In this document: one piece after another, positions 50,836-60,318 of the stretch
How the letters are laid out: each line of letters begins with the position of its first letter
Position numbering within the stretch: the stretch's first letter is position 1
The notes under the pieces: generated by a model
What the model saw: only the letters and a program-made list of their open reading frames with translations
What the model was told of the DNA's origin: nothing
The model's database searches: none
Made by a program: the position numbers and the translations under genes
Source: Deinococcales bacterium
Lineage (GTDB): Bacteria; Deinococcota; Deinococci; Deinococcales; JAAFIG01
Length of the DNA: 64,000 nucleotides
Reading direction: 5' to 3'
Assembly: GCA_013298595.1 (NCBI GenBank)
Contig: JAAFIG010000016.1
Span: 1-64,000, forward strand

Positions 50836-51960
50836 TCACGGGGTTAAACTCCTCATGATTTCATCAGCAATTCGGTATACAGCATCAGGCACTGCTAGTT
50901 TTTTGACTGCAACCTCTAAAGCCTCGAGTTTACCTGGGGTACTAAGCACTTGCTGGAGCGCATCTGCCACATTCTCTGCACCTTCGGCATACAAACCAGC
51001 GCCTTGTTGAACAACATATTCGGCGTTCGGCGATTCTTGGTATTTGATTGCACCGTTAAGAATCATCGGGGTACCAAGGGCTGCTGCTTCAGTAATCGTG
51101 GCAGGTCCAGCTTTAGAAATCAGTACATCCGCTGCCCGTAAAAACAAATCAAAATCTGGAGTGAAACCATACACCAACGTTTTTTTACGCCATTGCACCG
51201 CCTCGAGCGAAGCTTGCAGAGCCACATTCTTACCCGCTAAAACAACCAATTGCGCGTTAGGAACACCAGCATCAATAGCGATAGCTGTCTCGAGAATCGG
51301 ACCCATGCCATCGCCACCACCAACCAAGACAGCAATTTTTGCCTCCTGATCCCAACCAAGTTGTGCTCGGGCTTGGTGTTTTGTCATCGTCATCTTAGAA
51401 AATCTGGGGTGCATGACTGGACCTGTCAGAATCAGTTTAGCTGGGTCTATGCCTAACTCAAGTCCGCGTTGATAGGCTGGTTCAACTGGCACTAAGGTTT
51501 TATCAGCTTTGCTTGCATACCAAAGAGACGTTGGTAAAGCGTAATCTGTGACCACCGTAATAAATGGTATTTGTTGTTCTTGTTGTCGTAAAACTTCGAC
51601 ACTTGGACGAACAAATACACTGTGTACACAGACTACTATATCTGCTTGGTGTTGCTGATAAAGATGTTTAATTTTTTGAAATAAATACTTTGAGTAAAAA
51701 CGATCTCCAATTCCTGAACGAAATACTCGATCAGTAATCCAAAATTGGGCAGCGTAACTCCACGGATAACGATTAACCCAAGTACCATAGGTATGTGGCA
51801 AAGTACTAAAAGGGTATGGGGTGTAATGCTGCCACATATCTACCAGTTCGGCTTCAAAAACCCCTGGATAGCACTCATCCAGTGCTGCCATTATGGCAGT
51901 ACAAGCCGCCCGATGCCCGCCACCTGTATCGGACATCAAAAACAGCAAGCGCTTCGCCAT
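50836..51960 (-). CDS. MGDG-synthase-like lipid glycosyltransferase (GT28), copy B
   Basis: 374 residues, the same domain order as copy A: FLMSDTGGGHRAACTAI, the acceptor half, VLVGGGDGMGPILETAI and YGFTPDFDLFLRAADVLISKAG. It differs from copy A mainly in the N-terminal acceptor region (WQHYTPYPFSTLPHTYGTW against FRDFAPFPLNTLPKTYGIW), which suggests a different lipid acceptor or sequential sugar transfer. The ATG follows TAGAAT by 6 nt. It diverges from the third GT28 gene. Confidence 0.87.
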   Translation of the reverse strand: MAKRLLFLMSDTGGGHRAACTAIMAALDECYPGVFEAELVDMWQHYTPYPFSTLPHTYGTWVNRYPWSYAAQFWITDRVFRSGIGDRFYSKYLFQKIKHLYQQHQADIVVCVHSVFVRPSVEVLRQQEQQIPFITVVTDYALPTSLWYASKADKTLVPVEPAYQRGLELGIDPAKLILTGPVMHPRFSKMTMTKHQARAQLGWDQEAKIAVLVGGGDGMGPILETAIAIDAGVPNAQLVVLAGKNVALQASLEAVQWRKKTLVYGFTPDFDLFLRAADVLISKAGPATITEAAALGTPMILNGAIKYQESPNAEYVVQQGAGLYAEGAENVADALQQVLSTPGKLEALEVAVKKLAVPDAVYRIADEIMRSLTP

Positions 51961-51966
51961 AATTTA

Positions 51967-51972
51967 ATTCTA
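51967..51972 (-). promoter_or_regulatory. -10 box of glycosyltransferase copy B
   Basis: TAGAAT on the minus strand, then TAAATT (6 nt), then the ATG at 51960. Confidence 0.5.
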
Positions 51973-52030
51973 CCCTTAAACACGTCTTGCAAGTGCATTG
52001 TATTTTGCTGTGCGAATTGATTGTCCCATG

Positions 52031-52036
52031 TATACT
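52031..52036 (+). promoter_or_regulatory. -10 box of the third GT28 gene
   Basis: TATACT, then GGTCATC (7 nt), then the GTG start at 52044. Confidence 0.55.
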
Positions 52037-52043
52037 GGTCATC

Positions 52044-53198
52044 GTGGCTAAACCGCGTATTCTCTTGGCAATGATTACCGTAGGCAATGGGCATAAAGCT
52101 CCTGCCGACGCAATAAAATCAGGTCTCGAGCGGTTATATCCGAATCAATTTGAAATAGATGTGCTCGATTTTACGGCGGCTGTCGGCGATTTAGCTTTTG
52201 ATAAACGCCACAAAGATTCGTGGAATTGGATGCTCAAATACCCAAGTTTTGCTTATTGGGGTCAAGTGATCATGGATTCAATTGTGCCTGTTAAATTTAC
52301 ACGCTTTGTACAAAAAAAAATGTTACGCCAACATGCAGCACACGCCACCACTTTTATCAAAGAAAAACAATACGCACTTGTGGTAGCTACCCATTTTTTT
52401 ACCATCCAAGCCATCGCTTTAGCCAAAGACGAATTTGACTTAAAAATACCATTGGTTGGTTTTGATGCAGACCCTTTTGATGCCCATGCAATGTGGGTTG
52501 AACCAAGTGCCGATGAGATCATTGTTGCCAGTCAGCAAGCCAAAGAAAAATTGATTCAAAAAACCATGCCAGCCAACAAAATCAGTGTTTATAATTACCC
52601 TTTTGCCACACAATTTACCGAAAACCTGCCAAGCCAAGCAGCAGCTCGAGCCGAATTAAACCTCGAAAATACCATGCTTACTATTTTACAATCCGCTGGC
52701 GGCGAAGGTATTGGTGGGCAACTCGAGCAATCAGTTGAATCTGTTTTTCAAGCCAATTTACCAGTGCAATACATCGTCATTTGTGGGCGAAATACCGAGT
52801 TACTCGAGCGTTTAGAGGGTATGGCTGCACGCTTTCCCAATTCAAAAGTTCGTTTTGTAGTCAAAGGATTTATCGAAAATATGCCAACTTGGATCATTGC
52901 AAGCGATTTAATTCTTGGTAAAGCTGGAGCTGCGAGTACCATGGAAGCTCTGATCCTTGGAAAACCCATTTTCCATGTTAGTTACGTTGCTTATAACGAT
53001 CGTGCCAATATGGAATGGTGTGTCAAGCAAGGTGTTAGCGAATTTATCCCAAAACCAGAGCAATTACTCGAAGTTTTACAAAGATTTCTCAAGCATCCAG
53101 AGCAATTAACAATGTTACACGCTCGAGTACGTGAATTAAATATTCAATCTGGAACCCTTGATATTGCTAAGCATTTGGTCGAGAGGTATTTGCAATAA
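52044..53198 (+). CDS. Third MGDG-synthase-like glycosyltransferase (GT28)
   Basis: 384 residues, clearly diverged from copies A and B. It opens ILLAMITVGNGHKAPADAI, has a lipid-contacting region (WNWMLKYPSFAYWGQVIMD) and a C-terminal donor half: ILQSAGGEGIGGQLEQS, FVVKGFIENMPTWIIASDLILGKAG and EALILGKPIFHV. In this superfamily the last block binds the nucleotide sugar. The GTG at 52044 has TATACT 7 nt upstream; the longer open frame starts with hydrophobic residues unlike family members. Its stop overlaps the next start (TAATG), so it is coupled to a GT2 gene. Confidence 0.82.
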   Translation: MAKPRILLAMITVGNGHKAPADAIKSGLERLYPNQFEIDVLDFTAAVGDLAFDKRHKDSWNWMLKYPSFAYWGQVIMDSIVPVKFTRFVQKKMLRQHAAHATTFIKEKQYALVVATHFFTIQAIALAKDEFDLKIPLVGFDADPFDAHAMWVEPSADEIIVASQQAKEKLIQKTMPANKISVYNYPFATQFTENLPSQAAARAELNLENTMLTILQSAGGEGIGGQLEQSVESVFQANLPVQYIVICGRNTELLERLEGMAARFPNSKVRFVVKGFIENMPTWIIASDLILGKAGAASTMEALILGKPIFHVSYVAYNDRANMEWCVKQGVSEFIPKPEQLLEVLQRFLKHPEQLTMLHARVRELNIQSGTLDIAKHLVERYLQ

Positions 53199-54304
53199 TG
53201 GTGTGGTTTCTGACATTACCTTGGTTGCTGCTGAGTGTTCATACATTAATAAATGCCGTACTCTTCAAGCGCTTAGCTTCATTTCCGCGAGCAAAAAAAC
53301 AGCCTTTGGTTACGATTTTAGTACCCGCTCGTAATGAAGAAATTTCTTTACCTGTGCTGTTACCAACATTATTAGCGCAAAATTACCCACAACTCGAGAT
53401 TATTATCTTAAATGACCACTCAACTGATGGTACACAAACCATTCTCGAGTCCATTTCTGATAGGCGTTTGCGGGTGATACAGGGTGGCGAATTACAAGCA
53501 GGATGGCGCGGCAAAGCCAATGCTTGCGATCAACTTGCCAAAGTTGCCACTGGCGAGATTCTCATTTTTACTGATGCTGATACGATATGGCATCCTGATG
53601 CCACCCAACACATTGTAGCTGCTTTTGAGCACAGCCAAGCCGAGGTACTTTCGGCTTGGTCAGAACAAATCCTGACCAGTCGTTTCTCGAGATGGTTACA
53701 GCCGTTTATCGCTTGGTCAACAGTTGCCCTGATGCCAATGCCACTAGCTGCTGATTCAAGATTCCCTGATATCGTTTCGGCGAATGGGCAATTATTTGCG
53801 TATACCAAAGCAGCGTACAATAAATTTGGTGGTTTTGCCCGAGTAAAATCTTCGGTACTCGAGGATATAGATTGTGCTAAATTACTCAAAAAAGAAGGCT
53901 ATAACTACCGTTTCTTCAATGCCTTAGGGTCAATCAAATGCAAAATGTACAACAACGATGCCGAAGTTATAGATGGGTTTTCTCGAGGTTCATTTGCAGT
54001 ACTCAACTACCAACCAGTATCTGTTGTTGGAACAGCGATTTTATTTTTATGGTTATTTATTGCACCAATCATTTGGTTTTTACTGGCATTGCTTAGTGGT
54101 GCCGATATTGGGCTACCAGCCCTCACCGTAGCCTTGATGATTATTAGCCGAGCAAGAACCGATCTCGAGTTTGGTTTCCCAATTCAATTATCGTTGACAA
54201 CACCAATATCAGCAATCTGCTGGACGTATATCGCTTTTTTGTCATGGTATCGCTATGCCACTGGGAGAATCAGTTGGAAGGGACGAACTTACGATATGCG
54301 TTAA
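53198..54304 (+). CDS. Family 2 glycosyltransferase, membrane-bound, copy 1
   Basis: 368 residues. An N-terminal helix (FLTLPWLLLSVHTLINAVLF) precedes the GT-A domain: VTILVPARNEEISLPVLLP, IIILNDHSTDGT, AGWRGKANACDQLA, FTDADTIWHPDA (DxD), SANGQLFAYTKAAYNKFGG and SVLEDIDCAKLLKKEG. Two or three transmembrane helices follow, and the end is WKGRTYDMR. The shape is that of glycosyltransferases acting on carotenoids, hopanoids or glycerolipids. It is coupled to the GT28 gene upstream. The stop shares TTAA with the convergent UPF0104 gene. Confidence 0.85.
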   Translation: MVWFLTLPWLLLSVHTLINAVLFKRLASFPRAKKQPLVTILVPARNEEISLPVLLPTLLAQNYPQLEIIILNDHSTDGTQTILESISDRRLRVIQGGELQAGWRGKANACDQLAKVATGEILIFTDADTIWHPDATQHIVAAFEHSQAEVLSAWSEQILTSRFSRWLQPFIAWSTVALMPMPLAADSRFPDIVSANGQLFAYTKAAYNKFGGFARVKSSVLEDIDCAKLLKKEGYNYRFFNALGSIKCKMYNNDAEVIDGFSRGSFAVLNYQPVSVVGTAILFLWLFIAPIIWFLLALLSGADIGLPALTVALMIISRARTDLEFGFPIQLSLTTPISAICWTYIAFLSWYRYATGRISWKGRTYDMR

Positions 54305-55320
54305 GCTTTTTTTTCGGCTGCACGCAATAATGCTGCCCCACCGATAAATGGACCAATGATGATATACAAAAAATATGATAAAAAACGCCACATCAATGCC
54401 AATGGCACTCGAGCTTCGGCTGGAATATCAAGTAACCCAAAGAGTTTTGGTAATGCTACTTCAAAATACCCTGTACCACCTGGTGTTGGCACTAACATCG
54501 AAACAGATACGACTAAGCTTTGAAAAGCCAGAATCGCACCATGATCAAAGTTTGGAATGCCTAATGCCCAGCCCAGCACATTAAAAGCACCAAAATGGAA
54601 GAGGAAATTGAGGAAATTAACAAAGTGAATCAGCAATTGCCGTTGCCACGGTAAATCGCGTAAGGCGGCAATAACATTACCTGTGCGTTGTACAAAAGCA
54701 TAGGCTCGAGCGCGGCGAGCCTTTAAAAAGCCTAAACTAAAGATATTCCACACCAGCTTTGCTAGTAAATCCACCCGAAACGACAACATCCATGCTGCTG
54801 TTAATAAGATGCCACTCAGCACATAAACTAGGTAATCCAGTGCTGGGATACCAATCAAAGTGCCAACATCTATACCTAACGCAAACCGCAACACCAAAAA
54901 TGAAGCAGGTAAAGACCAAGCATAAAACACTAAATCGAGCACTAAGCTATACACTGCAATAGCTGTTGCTGATTTTGCTTCTAAATAGCGACTCAAGTAC
55001 CAGCCAAGCCCAAAACTCATACCCGTTGCTGATGGTGTAACAGCGGCTGAGAACAGCGCAAGTAGCGATGCCATAATGCCACGACCAACTGTTATCTGAT
55101 CACCATTTGGCATGGTAGTTGCCAAGAGTCGAATCCGAATACCCAGCAAAATCCACCAAGCAACCAAAGATGCTAGTAAAATTGGTATTTTCCACCAATC
55201 AATTTTTGTTAATTGTGCAAAAGCAACAAAATCAATTTTTTCGCCTGTGAGAAGTAAAACACCAAGCGCCACTGCTAAAAAAAATATGGAAATACCAACT
55301 ATCCGAATCGCACTGTTCAC
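54301..55320 (-). CDS. UPF0104/flippase-like membrane protein, copy B
   Basis: 339 residues with about eight transmembrane helices, a paralogue of the protein at 49774-50802. Shared blocks: WWILLGIRIRLLA, LALFSAAVTPSATGMSFGLGWYLSR, VYSLVLDLVFYAWSLPASFL, FLFHFGAFNVLGWALGIPNFDHG and VPTPGGTGYFEVALPKLFG. Again it sits among lipid glycosyltransferases, so each pathway branch seems to have its own transporter-like partner. The GTG at 55320 has GAGG 7 nt upstream; another GTG two codons earlier is too close to that site. Confidence 0.82.
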   Translation of the reverse strand: MNSAIRIVGISIFFLAVALGVLLLTGEKIDFVAFAQLTKIDWWKIPILLASLVAWWILLGIRIRLLATTMPNGDQITVGRGIMASLLALFSAAVTPSATGMSFGLGWYLSRYLEAKSATAIAVYSLVLDLVFYAWSLPASFLVLRFALGIDVGTLIGIPALDYLVYVLSGILLTAAWMLSFRVDLLAKLVWNIFSLGFLKARRARAYAFVQRTGNVIAALRDLPWQRQLLIHFVNFLNFLFHFGAFNVLGWALGIPNFDHGAILAFQSLVVSVSMLVPTPGGTGYFEVALPKLFGLLDIPAEARVPLALMWRFLSYFLYIIIGPFIGGAALLRAAEKKA

Positions 55321-55445
55321 ACGCACACCTCTGCAAGGGAAATCTGCCTACGCCAAGGCATGATACCCTGTTTTATGCCAATCAATCTCGAGATGGTCGT
55401 CAGCAAAGCCACATGGTTTTCACGTACAATTCAACTTACTTCACA

Positions 55446-56576
55446 ATGATACTTTTCTTAACGCTGACTTTACCGTGGCTACTTTTATGCTTGCACACGT
55501 GGTTAAACGCATTGTTGTTTCAGCGTTTAGCCCATTTCAAAAAACCCGCTCCACATCAACCAAAAGTTTCATTACTCGTGCCAGCCCGTAACGAAGAAAA
55601 AACTTTGCCACTGCTGATGCCTTCGCTGTTAGCACAAAACTATCCAAATCTCGAAATTTTAGTCTTAAACGATAATTCCGAAGATGCCACCCAAAGTATT
55701 CTCGAGGGTTTTAGCGACCCCCGTTTGAAATTAATGATGGGTGGACCACTACCTGAAGGTTGGCGCGGTAAACCAAACGCTTGTGAACAACTAGCACATG
55801 CCTCGAGTGGCGAGATTTTGTTATTCACCGATGCTGATACCGTCTGGCACAAGGATGCCACGCAACTGATGGTCAATGCCTTACATCATCATCGGGCAGA
55901 CGCAGTTTCAACCTGGCCTGAACAAATTCTGGTCGGTCGAATTTCGCATTTGATCCAACCCTTTTTGGCTTGGTCTATTCTGGCGTTAATGCCAATGGTG
56001 ATGATTAACTCGCGGCGCTTTCCGAATATGAACCCAGCTTCAGGGCAATTATTTGCTTACAAGCGCGAATCGTATTTTAAATTTGGTGGATTTGCTCGAG
56101 TCAAAACCTCGATTCTCGAGGATATGGAATGCGCTAAATTACTGAAAAAAGATGGTTTTCGTTATAAATTCTTAAATGGTCTTGGTGTGGTGCAATGCAA
56201 AATGTACAACAACGACCAAGAAGTGTTAGATGGTTTCTCGAGGAATTTTTTTGCTGTAGTGAATTACCAGATTTTGCCATTTATTGCAGCCGCACTCGGG
56301 TTTTTCTGGGTTTTTGTTTTTCCGATTATTTGGTTTGTACTGGCTTTATTTGGTGTTCCTATTTTCGGCGAAGCCAATTGGCAATTAGCGCTGCTAACCA
56401 TTGTTCTGATGCTTTTATCTACGGCTCGTTCGTATGCCGAATTTGGTAATCCAATAGCTCTGGCTTTGTTGGTACCACTTTCGGCTTTAACATGGATTCG
56501 CATTGCCGCTTTATCGTGGTACCGATTTGTCAAAGGGCAAGTGACGTGGAAAGGCAGAACCTATAATTTACGTTAA
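55446..56576 (+). CDS. Family 2 glycosyltransferase, membrane-bound, copy 2
   Basis: 376 residues, paralogous to copy 1: an N-terminal helix (LTLTLPWLLLCLHTWLNALLF), then VSLLVPARNEEKTLPLLMP, ILVLNDNSEDAT, EGWRGKPNACEQLA, FTDADTVWHKDA (DxD), SGQLFAYKRESYFKFGG, ILEDMECAKLLKKDG, C-terminal helices and the end WKGRTYNLR. The ATG at 55446 aligns its N-terminus with copy 1. It diverges from the UPF0104 copy B gene, sharing a 125-bp upstream region. Confidence 0.85.
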   Translation: MILFLTLTLPWLLLCLHTWLNALLFQRLAHFKKPAPHQPKVSLLVPARNEEKTLPLLMPSLLAQNYPNLEILVLNDNSEDATQSILEGFSDPRLKLMMGGPLPEGWRGKPNACEQLAHASSGEILLFTDADTVWHKDATQLMVNALHHHRADAVSTWPEQILVGRISHLIQPFLAWSILALMPMVMINSRRFPNMNPASGQLFAYKRESYFKFGGFARVKTSILEDMECAKLLKKDGFRYKFLNGLGVVQCKMYNNDQEVLDGFSRNFFAVVNYQILPFIAAALGFFWVFVFPIIWFVLALFGVPIFGEANWQLALLTIVLMLLSTARSYAEFGNPIALALLVPLSALTWIRIAALSWYRFVKGQVTWKGRTYNLR

Positions 56577-56608
56577 GGGTGAAGGCAAGTTAGCGTTTTG
56601 TCAATTGA

Positions 56609-56627
56609 GCGAGGCATGTCTCTACGG
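56609..56627. repeat. Degenerate copy of the intergenic palindrome, after GT2 copy 2
   Basis: GCGAGGCATGTCTCTACGG keeps one arm and the centre of the type copy at 35857 with a few changes. Confidence 0.6.
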
Positions 56628-56651
56628 ATAACGGGATAAATGCACCCACTT

Positions 56652-58487
56652 CTATGAATTTAGCGCAAAATGAGCCTTAATCACTTTGGCAAAATTGCCA
56701 CCAATCCCGGGCACACCCGCAATTTGCTCGAGACTTGCAGCTCGAATTTCCTCAAGGCTGGTGAAATGCTCGAGTAAAGCTTCTTTGCGTTTGTCGCCAA
56801 TACCGGGTACATCGTCAAACACCGATTTCATCATCGCTTCTGCGCGAAGCTTTCGATGGTAGGTAATGGCATAATGATGTACTTCGTCACGCACAGCAAT
56901 CATCATCCGTAAAGCTGGGTGTGTCTCGAGTAAGCGCACTTCGCGGTTTTTACCAATTTCAGAACCTGTGGTCAGCCACCATTGTGCGCCATACATACTT
57001 GGCAGGATCAGGGTTTCTTCGCGTTTGGCGAGTCCCACCACAGGCACTTGTACCCCAGCTTCGCGTAGCGCATCCAATGCCGCATTGACTTGTCCCCGTC
57101 CACCATCAATCATCAGTAAATCTGGCATGGGTAACTTCTCGGATAAACTGCCTGTGAAACGCCGCAGCACGGTTTGGCGCATACTGGCATAATCATCAGG
57201 GTGATCTAAACCTTTAACCTTAAACCGCCGATACTCGCCTTTTCGTGCCCGTCCACCTTCAAACACCACCATCCCCGAGACAATATGGGTGCCAAATAAA
57301 TTGCTGTTATCGTAACCTTCGATGCGCCACGGACGCTCTGGAAGCGCTAGAACTTCTTTTAATGCTTCGAGTCCAGGGTTTTCACCTCGTTTCTCGAGTA
57401 AAGCAAGTTCGGATTCCAAACCTGTTAAAGCATTACGGGTTGCCATCTCGAGCAAATCCACTTTTTCACCACGTTGCGGGTGGCGTAATTCGACTTTGCG
57501 GTTAGCCCGAGTGGACATAAATTCTTGCCAGACTGCAGCATCTTCAAATTCAACTGGCACCAATACTAACGGCGGAATTTGCATGGCAACACCGTAGTAA
57601 TCCTGCATAAAGGCTTTAAGGATTTCTTCGCTACTGCTCTCCTCTGCCCCAGTAAGAAAGCGTTTATCGCGCCCAATCACCCGCCCAGCCCGCATTTGAA
57701 AGTGTTGCACCATGGCAAACTCGCCGGCTTGGGCAACCCCAAGAAAATCCATATCCTCGAGACCCGTATTTAAAGCCACTTGTTGATCGGAACCAAAAAG
57801 TTTTTCGACTGCTTGCACCCGATCCCTTATACCTGCGGCTAATTCAAATTCTCGGTTTTGCGCTGCTTCACGCATGGCATCGCGCAATTTCTCGAGCACA
57901 TCATTGGCTTTACCCTCGAGTACCCCTGTCACATCTGCCACAGCTTCGGCGTAATCTTCAGGGGTAGCATAACCGACACAAGGCGCGAGACAGCGCTTCA
58001 TATGAAAATTCAGGCATGGGCGTTTTTTGGTTTGAAACGGAATTCCCGAGTTTTTGCGTAATGGAAACGTCGTATCTATCAAGTTTTTAGCCCGCCAAAC
58101 CGCTCTCGAGTCTGGGTAAGGACCATAGTATTTTCCACCGTCCTTTATCACTTTACGAGTCACCACCAGCATCGGGTATAACTCTTTGGTCAGTTTCAAA
58201 AACGGATAATGCTTATCATCTTTAAGCAGCACATTGTAACGCGGACGATGCTGCTTAATCAGATTCGCCTCGAGCACCAGAGCTTCCACTTCGTTGGTTG
58301 TCACGATCGTCTCGAGCGAACCCGCATCTCGAGTAATCCGACTTGACTTACCAGCACTCTTAAAATGCTGCCCTATACGGGTTTTAATGTTATTGGCTTT
58401 ACCAACATAAATGACCCTACCAGCAGGAGTACGAAAAATGTACACACCAGACTGCGTTGGTAAAACTGGAACTTCTTCAAAGGTCAC
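56652..58487 (-). CDS. uvrC: Excinuclease ABC subunit C
   Basis: 611 residues, full length. N-terminal GIY-YIG nuclease ([19 protein letters not shown]) for the 3' cut, the cysteine-containing block [18 protein letters not shown], the UVR motif region ([27 protein letters not shown]), the RNase H-like half for the 5' cut ([46 protein letters not shown]) and a C-terminal helix-hairpin-helix pair ([25 protein letters not shown]). It acts with UvrAB in nucleotide excision repair. The GTG start follows TACAAT by 6 nt. Confidence 0.97.
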   Translation of the reverse strand: MTFEEVPVLPTQSGVYIFRTPAGRVIYVGKANNIKTRIGQHFKSAGKSSRITRDAGSLETIVTTNEVEALVLEANLIKQHRPRYNVLLKDDKHYPFLKLTKELYPMLVVTRKVIKDGGKYYGPYPDSRAVWRAKNLIDTTFPLRKNSGIPFQTKKRPCLNFHMKRCLAPCVGYATPEDYAEAVADVTGVLEGKANDVLEKLRDAMREAAQNREFELAAGIRDRVQAVEKLFGSDQQVALNTGLEDMDFLGVAQAGEFAMVQHFQMRAGRVIGRDKRFLTGAEESSSEEILKAFMQDYYGVAMQIPPLVLVPVEFEDAAVWQEFMSTRANRKVELRHPQRGEKVDLLEMATRNALTGLESELALLEKRGENPGLEALKEVLALPERPWRIEGYDNSNLFGTHIVSGMVVFEGGRARKGEYRRFKVKGLDHPDDYASMRQTVLRRFTGSLSEKLPMPDLLMIDGGRGQVNAALDALREAGVQVPVVGLAKREETLILPSMYGAQWWLTTGSEIGKNREVRLLETHPALRMMIAVRDEVHHYAITYHRKLRAEAMMKSVFDDVPGIGDKRKEALLEHFTSLEEIRAASLEQIAGVPGIGGNFAKVIKAHFALNS

Positions 58488-58493
58488 AAGGGT

Positions 58494-58499
58494 ATTGTA
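58494..58499 (-). promoter_or_regulatory. -10 box of uvrC
   Basis: TACAAT on the minus strand, then ACCCTT (6 nt), then the GTG start at 58487. Confidence 0.55.
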
Positions 58500-58579
58500 C
58501 TATTATGCTCAGGGCAAAACAAATCAAGCTCAGCCTCGAGCATGCAGTAGTAGCGTTCGTCCCTCGAGATTACACAAAT

Positions 58580-58608
58580 TTACAAGCTACCAATATCTGA
58601 ACTATATT
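58580..58608 (+). promoter_or_regulatory. Promoter of the 248-aa gene
   Basis: -35 TTACAA (58580-58585), a 17-bp spacer, -10 TATATT (58603-58608), then CTTTCT (6 nt) and the ATG at 58615. It decides the start against the much longer frame from 58411. Confidence 0.6.
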
Positions 58609-58614
58609 CTTTCT

Positions 58615-59361
58615 ATGAATCTCCAATTGACACCAGAACGTAAACAGATCATCCAAAATCTGAATGCAACAGGTATTCCTTACCTGATTCGAGAAGAATA
58701 CCGTGATTTGATTTCATCTTGGGGCGCAAACAACGAAAATTTACTTTTTATTTGGGTGCAATATCCACAACAACCAGAAGACATCAGCGCCATTAGCAAA
58801 GCTGTTCTAGGAAAAGTAGAAAATAATTTTCAAGGATATAGCAGTTACCTAGGCATATTTGGTTTAAGTTTTTGTCCACCACAGTCTCGAGAAGATTTTT
58901 TTAGTCAGTATCAACAACGAGTGATTGTTAACCACCAAGGTTTAGCCTTAAATTTTGCCAAATCCGAATCTGTGCTTGGTGATGTGTCAACAAAAACAGA
59001 AATACAGCTTCAAATAGATGATTTTCTTTCTGATATTGAAAGCTTAAACTTATTTGCTGTTCAGTACTTAGTTGTTGATGAATATCCGCAACAGTTTACT
59101 TCTACAACTCTTGGAACAAATACCATGATTCTTTGGTTGGGTATTTCTGAGGAAAACGAGAAACGCATTCGTAAAGCCAATGCGTTCATCACGGGCAATC
59201 CTCCAAAACGCGGGGAAATGCTCAAGCCACGAAAGTTTCAGCAAGGTGGAATTATCTGGCAGAACTATTATGACAATCTTGATTTTGAGGAATGCTATCA
59301 GCAACGTGACATTCTTAATATCCAAGGTATCACCGTGAATTTCTTGAAAAGACCGACTTGA
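58615..59361 (+). CDS. Hypothetical protein, 248 residues
   Basis: A soluble protein with mixed helix and strand. Blocks include RKQIIQNLNATGIPYLI, LLFIWVQYPQQPEDIS, YLGIFGLSFCPPQSRED, a helical middle (EIQLQIDDFLSDIESL) and aromatic strands near the end (GIIWQNYYDNLDFEECYQQRD). There is no signal peptide and no recognised family. It has one CTCGAG in 747 bp, far fewer than average here, so it may be newly acquired. The start is fixed by a good -35/-10 pair. Confidence 0.65.
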   Translation: MNLQLTPERKQIIQNLNATGIPYLIREEYRDLISSWGANNENLLFIWVQYPQQPEDISAISKAVLGKVENNFQGYSSYLGIFGLSFCPPQSREDFFSQYQQRVIVNHQGLALNFAKSESVLGDVSTKTEIQLQIDDFLSDIESLNLFAVQYLVVDEYPQQFTSTTLGTNTMILWLGISEENEKRIRKANAFITGNPPKRGEMLKPRKFQQGGIIWQNYYDNLDFEECYQQRDILNIQGITVNFLKRPT

Positions 59362-59378
59362 GTAAAAATTGTTCAAAC

Positions 59379-60038
59379 CTAAGACACGAAATGAGAAATT
59401 TTGAACTTCTCGAGAACACGTACCTGATGCAAAAAAACTTGTGGAACGCTCACCTCGAGTCCAGCAAAATCTGTGGCAACTCGAGAAAATAATGCAGCAG
59501 CAATATCTGGTTTTCCTGCCCACCATCCACTGACTGCGCCTTGGGTTTGGCTCGAGAACAGTTGTTGTTGGTGCCAGCAACCGCTGAATGGCATGGCGAG
59601 TATCATACTGATGGGTTTGTCTTGCTCAAAAGCAACATAGGCTATTAAATCTTTGTGGGCTTGCATGGCTTTGGTTATCTCGAGCGTGACCAGTTCTTGC
59701 CACTCGAGGGCATTATGCTGTTTGCACCATACAACTGCCAGTTGTTTAGCTTGAGTCCATGACACTTGTTCAATATAAATATCTGGGTTTTGTGTACCGT
59801 TCCACTCGAGAATCAGACCTTGGTACTCAGGCTTGCCAAGTGATTCTGGATTAACAATAAATACTGGGCGTTGCAATCTTTCTAACTCGAGCTTGAGAAC
59901 ATCTAACGACTCGAGTTTTTTGAGATACCCAGCATTGACCTCGAGAATTGGTAAATTTGCATTCTGCAAAATCAAAAAATCAGTTGACTCGAGTTTCTGC
60001 TTGGCAAATAATGCCCAGTAATCCTCGAGCCAGCTCAT
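59379..60038 (-). CDS. Hypothetical protein, weakly GNAT-like, 219 residues
   Basis: Last gene of a three-gene unit; its ATG lies one base after the acylphosphatase stop. The second half (LIAYVAFEQDKPISMILAMP, then GAVSGWWAGKPDIAAALFSRV) has the strand-strand-helix order of GNAT acetyltransferases but lacks a clear acetyl-CoA pyrophosphate loop, so the assignment is tentative. The first half is rich in Leu and Glu, many from CTCGAG codons (LESLDVLKLELERL). It may be a degenerate paralogue of the GNAT gene at 60318. Confidence 0.5.
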   Translation of the reverse strand: MSWLEDYWALFAKQKLESTDFLILQNANLPILEVNAGYLKKLESLDVLKLELERLQRPVFIVNPESLGKPEYQGLILEWNGTQNPDIYIEQVSWTQAKQLAVVWCKQHNALEWQELVTLEITKAMQAHKDLIAYVAFEQDKPISMILAMPFSGCWHQQQLFSSQTQGAVSGWWAGKPDIAAALFSRVATDFAGLEVSVPQVFLHQVRVLEKFKISHFVS

Positions 60039-60039
60039 G

Positions 60040-60318
60040 TTAATAACTAAAAAAACCTGTTAAACCTGTAGCTTCTGCCCATTGAACCTCGAGGGAACTA
60101 ACCACTGCATGGGTTGAACCTTTTTTCAGGTGATGCAGTAATTGCTCGAGATCAGGTTTTTCACCTTCGGCAATCACTTCAACACGTCCATCGGCAAGGT
60201 TTTCGGTGTACCCCGTTAAGCGCAGAATTTCAGCTTGGCGTTGTACAAAACGCCTATAGCCAACGCCTTGGACTTGACCAGATACCAAAACTGTTAAACG
60301 CAATGGTTTCTCGAGCAT
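60040..60318 (-). CDS. acyP: Acylphosphatase
   Basis: 92 residues, the normal size. It hydrolyses carboxyl-phosphate bonds such as acetyl phosphate. The active site is in [20 protein letters not shown] (Arg in GYRR and the substrate loop); the catalytic Asn is in [16 protein letters not shown]. The start overlaps the stop of the upstream GNAT gene (TAATG), and the next gene follows after one base. Confidence 0.94.
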   Translation of the reverse strand: MLEKPLRLTVLVSGQVQGVGYRRFVQRQAEILRLTGYTENLADGRVEVIAEGEKPDLEQLLHHLKKGSTHAVVSSLEVQWAEATGLTGFFSY

